Part shown: piece by piece, positions 21,827 through 34,309 of the stretch
Layout of the letters: each line of letters starts with the position of its first letter
How positions within the stretch are numbered: the stretch's first letter is position 1
Position numbers and translations under genes: made by a program
Assembly: GCF_034190915.1 (NCBI RefSeq)
Contig: NW_026947503.1
Span: 23,146,532-23,210,531, forward strand
Direction: 5' to 3'
From: Cavia porcellus
Lineage: Eukaryota > Chordata > Mammalia > Rodentia > Caviidae
DNA: 64,000 bases
The notes under the pieces: model-generated
Told to the model about the DNA's origin: nothing
The model's input: only the letters and a program-made list of their open reading frames with translations
The model's database searches: none

Positions 21827-23100
21827 TTTTATTTAAAGAGAAAAGAAAGCAAAACAGTAAAATGGGTAGAAATAATACAGAATCTCAAAAAAAATAAACA
21901 GTAAGAAATCACTAGTTGATAAATTACGTTTTGTCATTTTAGAAATAATTGTTCAAGTTACAAAATTAAAGCATACAAAGTGGATATTCAAGCAATGAGA
22001 CTGCAAACAGTTCTGTTCAATGATCCAACAAAAACTTAGTGATAATGGTTATCAATCCTTCACACTTACACATACATGCAGTTATATCCTTTAGAGCACT
22101 TTCTTTCCCTCTCTTTTTTACAATAGCAATTACACATTTTGGGTTTTATTACTCCTACATTTCTTATTACTTTTTACACTAGAGATACAATGAGGTATTT
22201 ATAAATATGATTCTTATCTATTTCACTTATGAGGATAGTCTCAAGTTGCCTCCATTTACCTATGAAGTCCTCAAGATCATCCTTTTTATAGCTCAGTAAT
22301 ATTCCATTATAGTAGCTTTTTGAAGAATCTCCACACTGATTTCCACTGTCTATACTTCCACCAACGGTGGATAAGTTTTTTATTTTCCTTACAGCCCTGC
22401 CAGCATTTCTTATTGGTTGACTGCTTGATGATAGCCATTCTCCCTGGAGTGAGATGGAATCTCAGAATTGTTTTAATTTGTATCTCTTGAAAGGCCAGTG
22501 ATATTGAACATTTTTTTCATATATATGTTTGATGTTTATATTTCTTCACCTGAGAAGTGTCTATTCATTTCTGATGCCCCGTTTTGGATTGGTCTTTAAA
22601 TTTAAGGGTTCTGACTTTTTGGAGTTCTTTATATATTCGAGATATTTTGTCTCTGTTACCATTTTCACTATATCATTTCTGCCTGTCCAAGAACAAGTGA
22701 TGTATTTCCATTGTCTCATATCTTCTTCGATGTCCTTTTTTAGAACACTGTAGCTTTTAGCTTCCTTTGATCTTTTTCAGAGTATTTCCTTTGTTACTTT
22801 CATTCCTAAGTATTTCATTTTCTCTTCATGCTATTGTGAGATGTGTTATTTCCCTACTCTCTCAACGAGTTATTATTTGTGAATCAGAAAGTTATTGATT
22901 TTTCAGTGATGACTTTTCATACTGCAATGCTACCAATTTTTTTTATTAAACCTAGGGGTCTTTTGTTGGAGTTTTTGGAGTCATCATGAGTAATATGTCA
23001 TCAGAAAATAATGATAATTTGATATCTTCTTTTCCTATCTTTATTCCTTTTATTTCTTTTTCTTGTCTAATTAACTTTGAACAATTTTTAAAATATTTTC
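21827..23100 (-). mobile_element. L1 (3' UTR to ORF2 reverse-transcriptase region), antisense, internally deleted
   Basis: About 300 bp of 3' UTR (21827-22160) are closely shared with 45650-45970. The ORF2 C-terminal end follows (GAGGATAGTCTCAAGTTGCC, CATTCTCCCTGGAGTGAGATGG). After a jump near 22660 comes upstream ORF2 sequence (AGTATTTCCTTTGTTACTTTC, ATCAGAAAATAATGATAATTTG). The missing middle indicates an internal deletion. Many stops. Confidence 0.82.
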
Positions 23101-26100
23101 ATAGGCATAATTCTTACTATGCCCAAAGCTTTTCTCACTCTCTCAAAAATTCCTAGAAGAAAGTTGCGCAAAAGAGAACATTTTTCAAAACAGGCATAAA
23201 TTAAGAAATTGGTTCAAGGCTACAAAACCACTTAATTTATTTTCTTTCCCACCTCCTAATCCAGTGCTCTTGCTAATATACCACACTGTCTCTCTTATGG
23301 CTGTAATAATTCCTAGCCTAGAGGGTCCCCTGATGAAAGATTATGTCAAATTAATAATCATATCATTCAAAGTATGATTTTGTATTAACTGTACTTTTTA
23401 AGAACTCAAGCCTGCCTTTAGTAGTATTCACTTATCAATTCAAGCAATATAATATTTAGGAATACAGATAAAGATTGACACACAGAAACATTCATAGTCT
23501 GGAAGAATTAAATCTGTTGATATTTAACAAATACTTACTTTAATTCTGAAAAGTATTGGGATGTTTTGCTATTTACATACAGAAGAAGAAGCCTCCACAC
23601 ATTTTAAAGCATTGCCTTTAGCCAAAGCAATAAAGTCAAATCACAATTTTTTTTAGTTTTATCATATTACAAGTGAAATCACTATCTCCAGAGGTTGACA
23701 ATAAAGAAATAAGGAAAAATAATAGTTCTAAGTCTCTTAGGCTATGAAAATGGATATAATTATAATGGTATGATAAAACCAAACTGGAAAAGAAGGGTTC
23801 AACAAATTTTCTCACCAAATTGTCTGTTTCATGCTATGTGATGAGATCAATACTAATTTGAACCATTGTTTCGTAGCAAAAGAATACACAATCACCTTTC
23901 TTGTCCCTATTCTAGAAAATGATATTGGAAATAGGGAAGAAATGGATATAAAATATTTTTAAAATGTGCAAAGGCCAAATGAATATAGGCAGAAGTTTAC
24001 ATATTTAGAAATAGTCATTTTCCATTAAGAATGTGAGTTACAAAGAAATGTTCTTAAGAAAGAAAATTAACTGTAATGCATTTAGCTTGACTTTCCTAAG
24101 TGTAAGAGTCAGTTTGGCACATGTGAGTACCAGTCTCTAACATCCAGGATGAGATAAAAATAGCAAACTTCCTCACTTCAGATACCACCCCTCTCATAGG
24201 GAAGGACCAAGTCCCTCTACTGAAGATGCTGGCATTAACAGTTGAATTTCCTGATTAGTTGAATTAGTTGAATTTCCTGACTCTGTAAGATTTACAGTAT
24301 GCATAGTATGTAGATTTGCAAGGAATTAGAATACATGAAACTGCATTTATCCCCAATGCATTTCTGATCATTTCTTTTATCATTTAAAATACTTATTAAA
24401 ATCTTCAGAAACATTCAATGTTTTAGGGATCCTTTTAAGGATATGCTGAAAAGAATTTGAGTTCTGGGACTATTTACAAATTAATAAATCATTACATTAG
24501 ATTATTAGGTTAGGTACAGGCTAAATATTGTTGCTAAATCCATTTCTATTTGAATAAATTGAATAGAGCATCATTCCTGAACATGATATGACTCAATTTT
24601 GATACCTAAGCTAGTTAACTTTTTTTCTCAGCCATGTTGCTAATTTTCTTAAAACCCTATCTACTGTACTTTATTCACATAATTTAATTGTTTTGACAAA
24701 CAAAATAATGCCCAGTGCCTTCGCTGTTTACTATCTACTTTTAAAAAAAGTAAATAAATTATCAAAATACACCTTGCCAGAGAACAATATAGACTATGAT
24801 GAAACAAAGCAAAACATTGAGAGGGGGTATGTGTAAAGTATGACAGAGCAGTGTTAAACAGGCAGAAGGATCAAGCTTTACTGGGGGATACCTGAGCTCA
24901 GACTCAAAGGAAGTTGAGGCTTAACTGTAATATCAGCCAAGGGAAAAATGTTTCAGGAAGATGGATCAAAGCATGGATCAGAGGCCTTCAGGCATGAGTT
25001 TGCCTGCTACCTGTAGAAGAAACTGCAGGAAGCCTGCAAGCCTAGATAGATAGGGTGAAAAGGAGAGCAGTTCTGGGAATAGACCCAAGAGACGTAGCCA
25101 TGGTGATGATGGTTGCACTGTTTACGTGGTCTGCATGGACTTTGGTTTTTACTTTAAGCACAATATGTAGCCATTGGAAGGTATGGAATAGGAAAGCAAT
25201 TTAATGTGAGTCATGTTAAAAGAACTGCTCAGGCTGCTGTGTTAGGAACAGAGAATTGAGACCAGAGCAGAACTAAAGAGCAAAGAAGCATTACAGGGTA
25301 CTAGAATAATCCATTAACTACTTACGAGGTTAAAATATGATTTGATATTTTATTAAAAACTCAGTTGAAAACAGTGAGGGAAAGTAATGAATTTCCTGAT
25401 CTGAGTCAACCTCACTAGTCAAAGGGAATACAGGCCAACCACTGGCCCAAACTAAGCCTGCAGCATAGGCTAGGGCAGACCTAGAACATGCTCTCATCTG
25501 GAAAACAATAATAAAGACAAATGAGAAAAGGTTTAAGCTAGATTCTTCCAGTGAAATAAATGATATGTTTTCCTCTGGATCACAGTGAGGGATTTAAGAA
25601 AAGCTAGAAAGGTCCTATAGTAGTGATCATTCTGCTTGGAATCATCTGTCCCCACCCTATCTTGCTTTTTGTGCATTTAATGAATTGTGTTTATTTTAAG
25701 AAGTCTACAACTAGTTGGGAACATGAGACATCTCTTTGGGTAGAAGATCAGCAGCCTATCAGGTCAGCCCTTTTCGCCGTTCATGAAGCTACTCTTCCAA
25801 TACCAACCCCTACTTTACTATGGATCCACCTGACACTTCTGGTATGTAGGGTAGATTTACTCCCAGGGTGCTCCAAAGTACAGTTAAATCAATGCAGAAT
25901 GATCTTTTTCCACTCCAGATACTCCACCTCTGTTCTATTTCTTATCCCAAATTATATTCAGCAGCATTGCCTAATACTCATCACAATTCCTATAATGAGA
26001 GAAAATGATAAAGATAGTAAAATACAATGAACTGAAAATGTCCTAAATTTGAGTATAAATCCTATTATATCAAATTTCCAAGAAAAAAATTAAAACCTGA

Positions 26101-26113
26101 AGATTAAATATTC
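23101..26113. other. No gene; possible old repeats
   Basis: A MIR-like piece lies near 23190-23285 (AAGAAATTGGTTCAAGGCTAC). The stretch 24840-25300 (ATTGGAAGGTATGGAATAGG, GCTCAGGCTGCTGTG) resembles an old dispersed mammalian repeat whose family I cannot name with certainty. A 15-bp phrase AGTTGAATTTCCTGA is repeated at 24240-24282. The 135-codon open frame at 25623-26030 has no recognisable feature. Confidence 0.4.
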
Positions 26114-26128
26114 GAAAAGTAAAACCCC
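26114..26128. repeat. Target-site duplication, left copy
   Basis: GAAAAGTAAAACCCC, repeated perfectly at 26436-26450 on the other side of the RPS27 pseudogene. Confidence 0.92.
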
Positions 26129-26435
<307 letters not shown>

Positions 26436-26450
26436 GAAAAGTAAAACCCC
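26436..26450. repeat. Target-site duplication, right copy
   Basis: GAAAAGTAAAACCCC, identical to 26114-26128. Confidence 0.92.
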
Positions 26451-27064
26451 TCAATCTCTAAATCCAAAGAATATAAAGTCTGAAATATCTTATCTTGCTT
26501 TCATGAGTTAAAAGGTCAAGAAATAAACATCTTTGTCAATATTTAATTCTGCTCAATTTCAATAGAGGGGATTTTGCAGTACATGACACTGAGAGTTCCT
26601 CGAGAAGCTAAGGCCTAAACCACTCTCAATGAAACAAGGCTCTTCAAGTCTCACTGATGTTAGCTGGGAGAGACTGCTGTCAAGTTATGAGGTCTTTCCA
26701 AGATCCCAGATTTGACTTGATGTAAGTGGTCTTCTTCTGGGGAACAGATGAGCAGGGCTCCCAGCTGGCTCCTGAGCAAGCTCAAAAACAGTCACTGAGG
26801 ATCAGCAGCCAAGTTATAAAGCTGCTCCTGAAATTATTCCCTGTGTAAAGTACAGCTAGTCTGTCACCTGTGTTTGATATGCTCTGGTATTCTTAAATGT
26901 GTCTCCTGACTGATAATCTCCCTAGCAGGACCAAGACAAATGGGGCAGGAGCCACATCCACATATAACAGTTCTTTCTCAGGCTCCCTTGTCCAGTGACC
27001 CTTCCAACTGCTTGTTCTTTTAGTGAAACTCTAAATTTTCAAATTCCTGGACCCAAAATCTGTT
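26451..27064. other. No gene recognised
   Basis: Less AT-rich than average at 26600-26990, but no open frame or repeat family that I can support. Confidence 0.45.
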
Positions 27065-27077
27065 TGAGCTTGGTTTT

Positions 27078-27193
27078 ATTTTTGTTTTGTTTTGTTTGGT
27101 TTTGGTTTTGGAATTGGTTTTTGTACAAGGGATGTAACTCAAGACCTTGCACTTGCCAGGCAGGCGCTAAGCACTAAGCTAAATCCCTGGCTC
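27078..27193 (-). mobile_element. tRNA-derived (ID-like) SINE with target-site duplication
   Basis: On the plus strand it begins with the complement of the tail (TTTTG and TTTGG repeats), followed by GATGTAACTCAAGACC, TTGCACTTGCCAGGCAGGCG and AAGCTAAATCCCTGG, the complement of the tRNA-like head. A 13-bp direct repeat TGAGCTTGGTTTT lies at 27065-27077 and 27194-27206. Confidence 0.88.
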
Positions 27194-27245
27194 TGAGCTT
27201 GGTTTTTTAGCAAATGTCTCTAGGATTAGATACACATTCGTGGCT

Positions 27246-27645
27246 GTCTTAGTTTGCTAGGCTGACAACATGTAGTACCTCAGAATGAGTGGCTTTAACA
27301 ATAGAAAATTATTTCTCATCATTTTCAATGCTAAAAATCCAAGATCAAGAGGTCAGGGGGGTTGTTTTGGTCAGAAGCCTCTGTCCTTGGCTTGCAGATG
27401 GACACTTTTTCATTGCATTTTATAAAATGCAATGCTCTTTGCTACGAGCATACACAGTTCTATCTCTTTCTCTGTCTCCAAATTTCCTTTTCTAATAAGA
27501 CCACCAGTCATCTTGCATTAGGATCTACTATAATGCTTTCATTTTCATTTAGCCACCATTTTAAAGATCCTGACTCCAAATGTAGTCATAATGAGAGGGA
27601 CTTAGACTTAGAGTTTTAACATTTTGAGGTCTATTATGCTGTAGA
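27246..27645 (-). mobile_element. MaLR (MLT1-type) LTR
   Basis: The plus strand reads as the complement of an MLT1-class LTR from its end to its start: CTTAGTTTGCTAGGCTGACA, GTGGCTTTAACAATAGAAA, TTCCTTTTCTAATAAGACCAC, CAGTCATCTTGCATTAGG, CCTGACTCCAAATGTAGTCA. Near full length, solo. Confidence 0.82.
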
Positions 27646-28245
27646 AAGATTGTAAAGCCTGCTTCAGGCAGACCTAAATTTATATTTTGAGTCATGTTTT
27701 GTTGGTGTGTGATCTCGCATAACTTACTGGATCTATTTGAGTTGTTTCAGCAATAAACATCCTTGATACAAAAAATTTACCCCTCCTCAGTGTTGTATTA
27801 AACATGAACATATTTATTGAAGTTTACCTATTTTGCCACCATATTTCATTGAGATGAAAATTTTCCTTTTATTTCTTCTGAATTGTTTATAAAATTAAGA
27901 TTAATCATATAAAACTCATTCCGATCCTAACTCTAAGTCATCTGAAAAACAGAAGACAAGGCCAGAGGTATGCTCCTACTGCATGTAAAAGAACACTTCA
28001 AATCGGAAATGCATTATCCATGGATAAATAGAAGAGGATACAGAAGAGAAAACCTAGAAACCAGCACTCATTCCAATGTAGTTTGACATAAGATGAGGCT
28101 GACATCAGAAGTTAGTGATCAAAGACTGATTTATTCATAACAATGCTAAGAAATTTTATAACCCTGTGAAAAAATTAAAATTGAAAGTCTGCATCACATA
28201 ATGCACAAAAATCTATTACCTTTAAACATCTAAATACAAGAACCA

Positions 28246-28330
28246 CAAGCTAGATGTTCAGATCAATGGCCTCCTGATTTGCATGCACAAGGTCCTAGGT
28301 TTAATACTCAGCATCACAAACAAAACAGAT
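28246..28330 (+). mobile_element. Old tRNA-derived SINE (ID-like)
   Basis: TTGCATGCACAAGGTCCTAG and GTTTAATACTCAGCATCAC match the anticodon-to-B-box part of common rodent ID elements. The A-box region is decayed, and an A-rich tail follows. Confidence 0.55.
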
Positions 28331-28464
28331 CAAAGACCAAATAAGTAAATAGATAAATAGAACTTTTAAAATAAAAAACAAAATACTTTATAATATCAGA
28401 TAGCAAAATTTTTAATAATAAAGTTAAAAGGCACATTTTCTAAAAAGAAAGGTTTAATGAATTC

Positions 28465-28805
28465 CTCTGCCATAGTTAGTCCTCTTCAAAGCTCATGTTG
28501 AAAGCTATATGTCATTGTAACATTAGTGAAAGGTAAAAATGGCAAGATAGGCCATGAGGGTCCTCATGAATGAATTAATTCTTCTCTCAAGGGATTGGGT
28601 TCTTCAGAAAAGATTGAGCAAATGAGTTCCTCAGAAAGGTTAAATTCTGCCCTCTTTCTGCATACTCTGACTTTCTCTCTGATCCCTCACAACTTCCACC
28701 GTGAATGATGAAGCAGGAAGTCCTCACCAGATGCTACCTCTTTGTTCTTGAACTTCTTAATCTCCTGAACTTTGAGAAATAAATTCCAGCTTATAATAAA
28801 TTATT
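28465..28805 (+). mobile_element. MaLR LTR (MST/MLT1-like)
   Basis: AAAGCTCATGTTGAAAGC, GTAACATTAGTGAAAGG, GGCCATGAGGGTCCTCATGA, ACCGTGAATGATGAAGCAGG, TCCTCACCAGATGC and a final GAGAAATAAATTCC are in the order of MaLR LTRs, including the polyadenylation signal AATAAA at the 3' end. Confidence 0.75.
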
Positions 28806-28989
28806 TATTCTTAGATATTGTTATTGCTATGCAAAATGAACCACAATATCAACCACTTTAAAAATTATGAAGGGGATTAGGAGGAAAGTGAATTTCTATT
28901 CATTTCCATTCATTGGTAGTCAGTATTAATTGATACCATGACACTGGTGAGCAGTTCTCTTATGTCTGATGAAGTAAAAAAAAATATGT

Positions 28990-29340
28990 ACACGCCATAC
29001 TCCAGAAATTCCACTCATATGCACATATACTAATGAAACACACATGTAAGCAAAGAGAAAAGAAAAGCATATTTATAGCAGCAACTTCTGTAACTGAAAA
29101 AAATCTGTTTGTCAATTAATTAATGGAAATTTTTGAATAAAAACAAAGGTGCCGGAATTAGAGACACATGTAACAACATAGATGCATCTCACTAAGCTAA
29201 AAATGAACTGTAAAAGCAGTAGCAGAAAAGAATAAACAACACACCATGATGTTTACATAAGTTTTATAAACATTCAATTCCAGGGTACACATATCACTCA
29301 GGAATACAAAATTTTACAGAAATAATATTTTTAAAAGAAT
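28990..29340 (+). mobile_element. Ancient L1 3' end
   Basis: CCAGAAATTCCACTCATATGC, ATTTATAGCAGCAACTTCTG, CATGTAACAACATAGATGCATC and TCACTAAGCTAAAAATGAAC follow the 3' end of ORF2 of old mammalian L1 families. Heavily mutated. Confidence 0.6.
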
Positions 29341-29534
29341 GTATACATAATAACTCTAAGTCTCAGATAGTAGAAAGAAAATGAATGATGGAGAAACTAA
29401 GAACTTCAGCTTGGCTGTGTTGTATTTCTTAAGCTCCACGGTATGAGAAAAGATACTGTATTCACTATGTCATAGTGCAAACCTGTTTGTTACATATTAT
29501 GTGATTTAACATGCAATGAGGGCTTTTAAAAGTA

Positions 29535-30032
29535 TTACAATAAAAGAAAACATTACCATTAATCCCCATTGAAATATTTCTCCTCTTTTGAATTCACTAA
29601 TAATTTTTCCACCTTCTGCAGCACATCTGGAAGTTGTCTTTCACATGTTTAGTCATGTTAAAATAGATGAATTTCAATGCTCAAATTGAGTGGGAAAAAA
29701 ACAGTAGCATAAAAGAATAAACACAGGCTTCCTTGATGTCCTGAACTGATTCAAAATGTTTACCCTCTTATAGTTATTTTGATTTGAGGGAAGAATAAAA
29801 AATAACATGGTGCTACAGTAGATGAGGATACATCATAAGTTTTTCACAAGACTGCCTTTCCATTTCATGGTACTGAACATTTATCATATTTTTTGTCATA
29901 CTTCATAAAGACATGCATGATGAAGAAGACTCCCAGAAGTGGTTCAGAAAATGACAATAATAATATGCTAAGTATATTTGAAGCAAGGGCAAGTATTTTG
30001 AGGAGGTTTAATTGTAATATGTATTACTTAAT
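29535..30032. mobile_element. Mariner DNA transposon relic 1, inverted-repeat architecture
   Basis: The left end (29545-29640, minus sense) and right end (29915-30030, plus sense) both match the same transposase-end region of mammalian mariner elements: CATTAATCCCC...CATCTGGAAGT read backwards on the left, and CCAGAAGTGGTTCAGAAAATGA...AGTATTTTGAGGAGG on the right. The interior includes a piece in minus sense (CTTGATGTCCTGAACTGATTC). No intact transposase frame remains. Confidence 0.6.
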
Positions 30033-30570
30033 CTTTTTATATAACCATTTAGCATTTGGCTTGATTATCCCTTGTATTAAACTTGTCACAGTACATTTCA
30101 ATAAAATTTATAACCTCCCTCATAGTAACAGAAATTCACACATTATAGAGGTTTAATTAACTAAAAAATATATTCAGATGGAAGTTCTCATTCCCTGAGG
30201 CACTTATTCCTCCAGTCTGATGAGTTAAATCACTGTTTGCACTTCATCAAACTTTTGATGTGTGGAATCCTAATTTGCAAAGATTAATTTAGCATTAATA
30301 AAAATAACTAATTCTGTTCATGAAAATAACTGCTAGTCTGTTCATGAAAGTTTTGCCATTGTTTGATGAGTATACAGCATTGATTTATACATTTTTAGGA
30401 AATGTACAAAAGTAATTTAATGTGATAATGATATTCAATTGATTCAATGAAAATCTTTTTCATATATAATATGCTAACATACACTAAAATCTTCACAGAT
30501 TAATATTTCAGTGCTTATATTGTACATGGTATGATCAAACAATACAGTATATAATTAAATTAAAAAATGA

Positions 30571-31000
30571 TTGCAACAAAAAACACATTGCCATTAATCC
30601 TGCTCAACATACTTCCCTTACTTTGAACATATTTATCCTGTCAGTCTTCCCACACTGGAAGTCCTCTTTCAGATTGTCCTTCTTTGTACTTATTATTGTC
30701 ATTATTGCCTTGATGTCTGTTGTATTCAAAATGTGTACCATTCATGATCTTTGGGAAAGTACCAGAAGTTACACAGTGCCTTATCCAGTGAATAAGGTAG
30801 ACAGGGACTCGTCATAATTATATCCACCTGACAAAAATTTGGAATTGATTCAGGACACTAGGGTAGCCACAATAGCCCAACTAAAGACATTCTTGGAAGA
30901 GGACTTCTAGAACTGTTTCAGAAAGTGGCAATAATGATGGGCTGAGTGGGTTTGAAGCGAGAGGAGTATTTTGAGGGAGATTATGGGCAATGTGACTTTT
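30571..31000. mobile_element. Mariner DNA transposon relic 2, same inverted-repeat architecture
   Basis: The left part (30590-30830, minus sense) carries CCATTAATCCTGCTCAACAT, CTTTGAACATATTTATCC, CACACTGGAAGTCC, CCTTGATGTCTGTTGTATTC and CAGTGAATAAGGTAGACAGG. The right end (30885-30995) reads AGAGGACTTCTAGAACTG, TTTCAGAAAGTGGCAATAATG, GGAGTATTTTGAGGGAGATT in plus sense. The two ends are inverted copies of each other over about 100 bp. These are mariner-family phrases; the exact subfamily is not assigned. Confidence 0.65.
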
Positions 31001-31992
31001 ACTGTAATAAATGTTTTGTTTAAATACATATCACACATATTGATCAGCCCTAGATGTCTTGAGTTCAAACTAACCATACAGTTTACCAACAGTTTTGTAG
31101 TCTTAGTGAACTTAGTGAAATAGTGAACTATTTTTTAAACTCAGAAATCAAAATATTTGATTTTTCCCTATTTTTAAAATTATATATAGATAGCACAAAA
31201 ATATTCTTAAGTAACTTAAGTAATCATATTCTTAAGAAACTTATTATTTCTGAATCTCAGTTCTACTTTACTTTGGTATTTCTGTTCTTCCTCATTTTTC
31301 TAAAATAGGATTGAGAAGTAAGGTTATCTACAAGAGATGTTAAGATAGAAGCTTTAGACCTTTGATATTAAAAAGACAAAGAAAATAAAAATAAAAATGG
31401 GAAGGCATTTATCTACCATAATTTATAGGTTTGTTGTATAGATGATGACATGAATGGTGTTGTGATTAACCAGGATAAGAAATGAGGAAAGAATCAGATG
31501 TCATGGAAAGACGATAAATTATGCTTTGGATAATATTAGTTTAGAGGTATCTATGGACAATTTGATGTCCTTTTGGTGTCCATTGTTCTAGACCTCAGTA
31601 GAGCTACACCTATGAGCTTCTATCAGTCATTAATAAAGATATGAAGATATGCACAATCTACCAAGAACACAGACCCTTGTGACCCTCCAGACCTATAAAA
31701 CACATCCTTTACCTTAACAGGCTACAGTATGAAAGAAAATTATAATGTCAAATTGTAATATATTGTACTATATGTTTTAATATCATAACACTTCAGGCAT
31801 TTGGAAGCTCAAAAGAAATTTGAATCTTCCTAAATTTATCAAAAGTATTGCACAAAAGTAATACTTGGTCTCCATTTTGACATCTTCATTAAACTTTTAA
31901 TCAATGTTTCAAGGACTTTTTTTTGGACTTGAGACATTTTTATAAAATTGTCATATACCAGCAATAATATGGGACTCCTTGTTGATTTTGTG

Positions 31993-32069
31993 TGTGCACT
32001 GGGGATTAAAGCCAGGGATTTCTATATGCCAAGCAAGTACTCTTTCACTGAACTACTCCCCTGACCTCT
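31993..32069 (-). mobile_element. tRNA-derived (ID-like) SINE, old
   Basis: CACTGGGGATTAAAGCCAGG, TATGCCAAGCAAGTACTC and CACTGAACTACTCCCC are the complement of a B box, anticodon arm and A box in SINE order. No clear target-site duplication. Confidence 0.7.
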
Positions 32070-33209
32070 GTTGGCTTTTAAATTCAGATAAACAATGAAC
32101 AGTTTTGTAGTGTAACTGTGGTTATCATTAATATGAAATTGAAACTCAGTAGAAACCATGTATTTTTGACAATGTTTGATACTTATCAATATTATATTGA
32201 AAGTGTGAAGAGAAATAACATTAGGTCTGCAACAACAGAATCACTTACAAACTAGATAATGACAAAGAATCTTAAAAAGAATAGTTAATGAGTGTCATAA
32301 ATACTCTCTTATACAAATGTCCTGTATAGCAGAATATATAACAGCTTAATGATATTTTCCAAAATATCTCTATGGTCTCTATAGGAAAAAAACAAAAATG
32401 AACACTAGGATTTTGACATTTACATTACTGGTAGTAACGGATAAACACCTCCTTAATCTAAGTAACAAATGCAAACAGTACTATAATTTATTCTTAAATA
32501 ACTTCAGCCACTTATCAGTTATTACAGTTCTTCATTGTAGTGATGATAGCTATAGCTTCTTAACTACAGAATATCAATGCATGTGAGTCCTGGTGGTAAA
32601 GCTGCTTGTGAGACTACATACAGCCCTTCAACAGTGAGCATCAGAAACAGCAGAAATCCTGACATTCACCTCAGTAATTTTAAAAGTCATATTCTATGCA
32701 CGAATTTTAACATCCCTCACATTCAGACAATTCCAGAGTACCCAAAAGATCAATTAATGGCTCTAATATTTTATTACCCTCAATGAAACATGATATTTTA
32801 AATCAATGACTTTAGAAGTCTGAAAATCTATACATTTGTGAATCCTTTTTAAAAAATATAAGCTTGAAAAAGGCACTTGGAAACAAAAAATAATAAGCTA
32901 AATAAAGAATAGTACCCAAAGTGAAAATAAAACTATTTACAAGAAATCATATTAAGCCTGTTTAGACATATTTATTGCTAAAGGGCATAGCAACACATGA
33001 CTAGACATAATACAATCAATCATATGTTTTGCTATTATTCTTGTCATTTTAGCTAAAAAAATAATAAAAATGTCTCAAAAATCATGAAAGCTTATGTTTC
33101 TAACTTAATCATTATAAAGTACATTCTATAAATTCCAGTATAGTGCACATGTTTGATTTCAACAGACATGCATGTTGTACGTAACTCATGCCAAGAACTA
33201 ATTTTTAGA

Positions 33210-33340
33210 TTTTGTTTTTAACATTAATTCCTTTACCATCATATCAATAAGGAAACAATGGTCCAGAGTTTTTGTAATGCTTCCACATTCATATAACAAG
33301 AACAGAGCCATGACTAGAATAGAAGCAACCTTACCTCAGA
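33210..33340 (+). mobile_element. Possible MIR
   Basis: ATAAGGAAACAATGGTCCAG, then AATGCTTCCACATTCATAT, then AACAGAGCCATGACTAGAAT resembles the MIR core (GAGGAAACTGAGGCTCAGAG ... GGTCACACAGCTAG ... GCAGAGCCAGGACT). Weak. Confidence 0.4.
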
Positions 33341-33624
33341 ATAGAGTTTTTGATCATAATGGCAGACTGGCTCTCCCAAATCAAAATATTGAGGGCAGTC
33401 ACTTACAATTGGATTCAAATGACTCTAGGATACTATTAAGTTTCAACTATTTGCCAGACACTTTAAATTTCCTCAATTAATTGGCACATTGCTGAGTTTT
33501 AAGGTCTGGCTAATCTCAGAGAGATATAAAGCAAGATCATCGTATGCAGTGATTGGTAGACCTAGATGTAAACCAAGGTCTCAATGACTTTAAAACTCTT
33601 GCCTTCATGTATTTGTTTGTTAAT

Positions 33625-33990
33625 TTATTTGATTTAGCCATTCCACAATGCATATATATTTCAAAATATAGGAAAACAGATAAATTTGAAGCCATTATGT
33701 TAAGTGAAATATATCAGGTACACAGTTTAAATACTGTGTCATTTCTCTCATATGAGAAAACAAATATATAAATAAATTGCAGAGTTAAAACAATAAGATA
33801 ATTGGAAACAGAAAGACAGACCTGCTGTGAAAGGAAAGGGGAATGAGATAAAGGGAGTCAGAAGGGAGGGAAAAAGAAGATGGAAAAGAAAGTGAGCTGT
33901 GTTATGTACATGTAGCAGCTTTACACGATGAATGTAATCATTATGTACTACAAATATTTACTAATAAAATTCAACTAAATTAAAAACATG
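33625..33990 (+). mobile_element. L1 3' end (3' UTR)
   Basis: AGCCATTATGTTAAGTGAAA, a purine-rich tract (33815-33895), then GTACATGTAGCAGCTTTACA, CGATGAATGTAATCATTATG and TACTAATAAAATTC. This is the usual order of an L1 3' UTR ending in a polyadenylation signal. Confidence 0.7.
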
Positions 33991-34227
33991 TAACAGATTT
34001 TTAAAAATATAATGCTGCATGTGGCAAATATAATTTGTATTTGTTGATTAAAGTAATTATTAATTTTTTAAATTTAAAGTCTTTTCTTTTTTATTCCATA
34101 TGATTACTCAGAAGGAATAACAGTAGTTTTCATTTCTCAAAAATCTTTTTCCCTAGAATATATTTTAAATCAAACAATGTTAGAAATGCTACACTAATGC
34201 TCAAAATTAAATGAGACAGACAGAATG

Positions 34228-34303
34228 CATGCTTATGCACATACACAAACATGCGCACGCACAAACACACACACACACACACACACATGTGCATGCACAC
34301 ATA
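34228..34303. repeat. (CA)n microsatellite with flanking CA/TG-rich sequence
   Basis: Pure CA run at about 34265-34287 inside alternating purine-pyrimidine sequence (ATGCGCACGC, CATGTGCATGCACACA). Confidence 0.88.
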
Positions 34304-34309
34304 CCTCTA

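Larger units (their letters stand above)
31001..33624. other. No gene; SINE and MIR inside
   Basis: AT-rich. It contains an ID-like SINE (31993-32069) and a MIR-like stretch (33210-33340), listed separately. Short open frames at 31123-31308, 32398-32786 and 33277-33480 show no domain. Confidence 0.5.

Noticed and set aside
25623..26030. 135-codon open frame
   Set aside because: No motif, no coding-like composition, no splice or promoter context; it is long by chance in a less stop-rich stretch.
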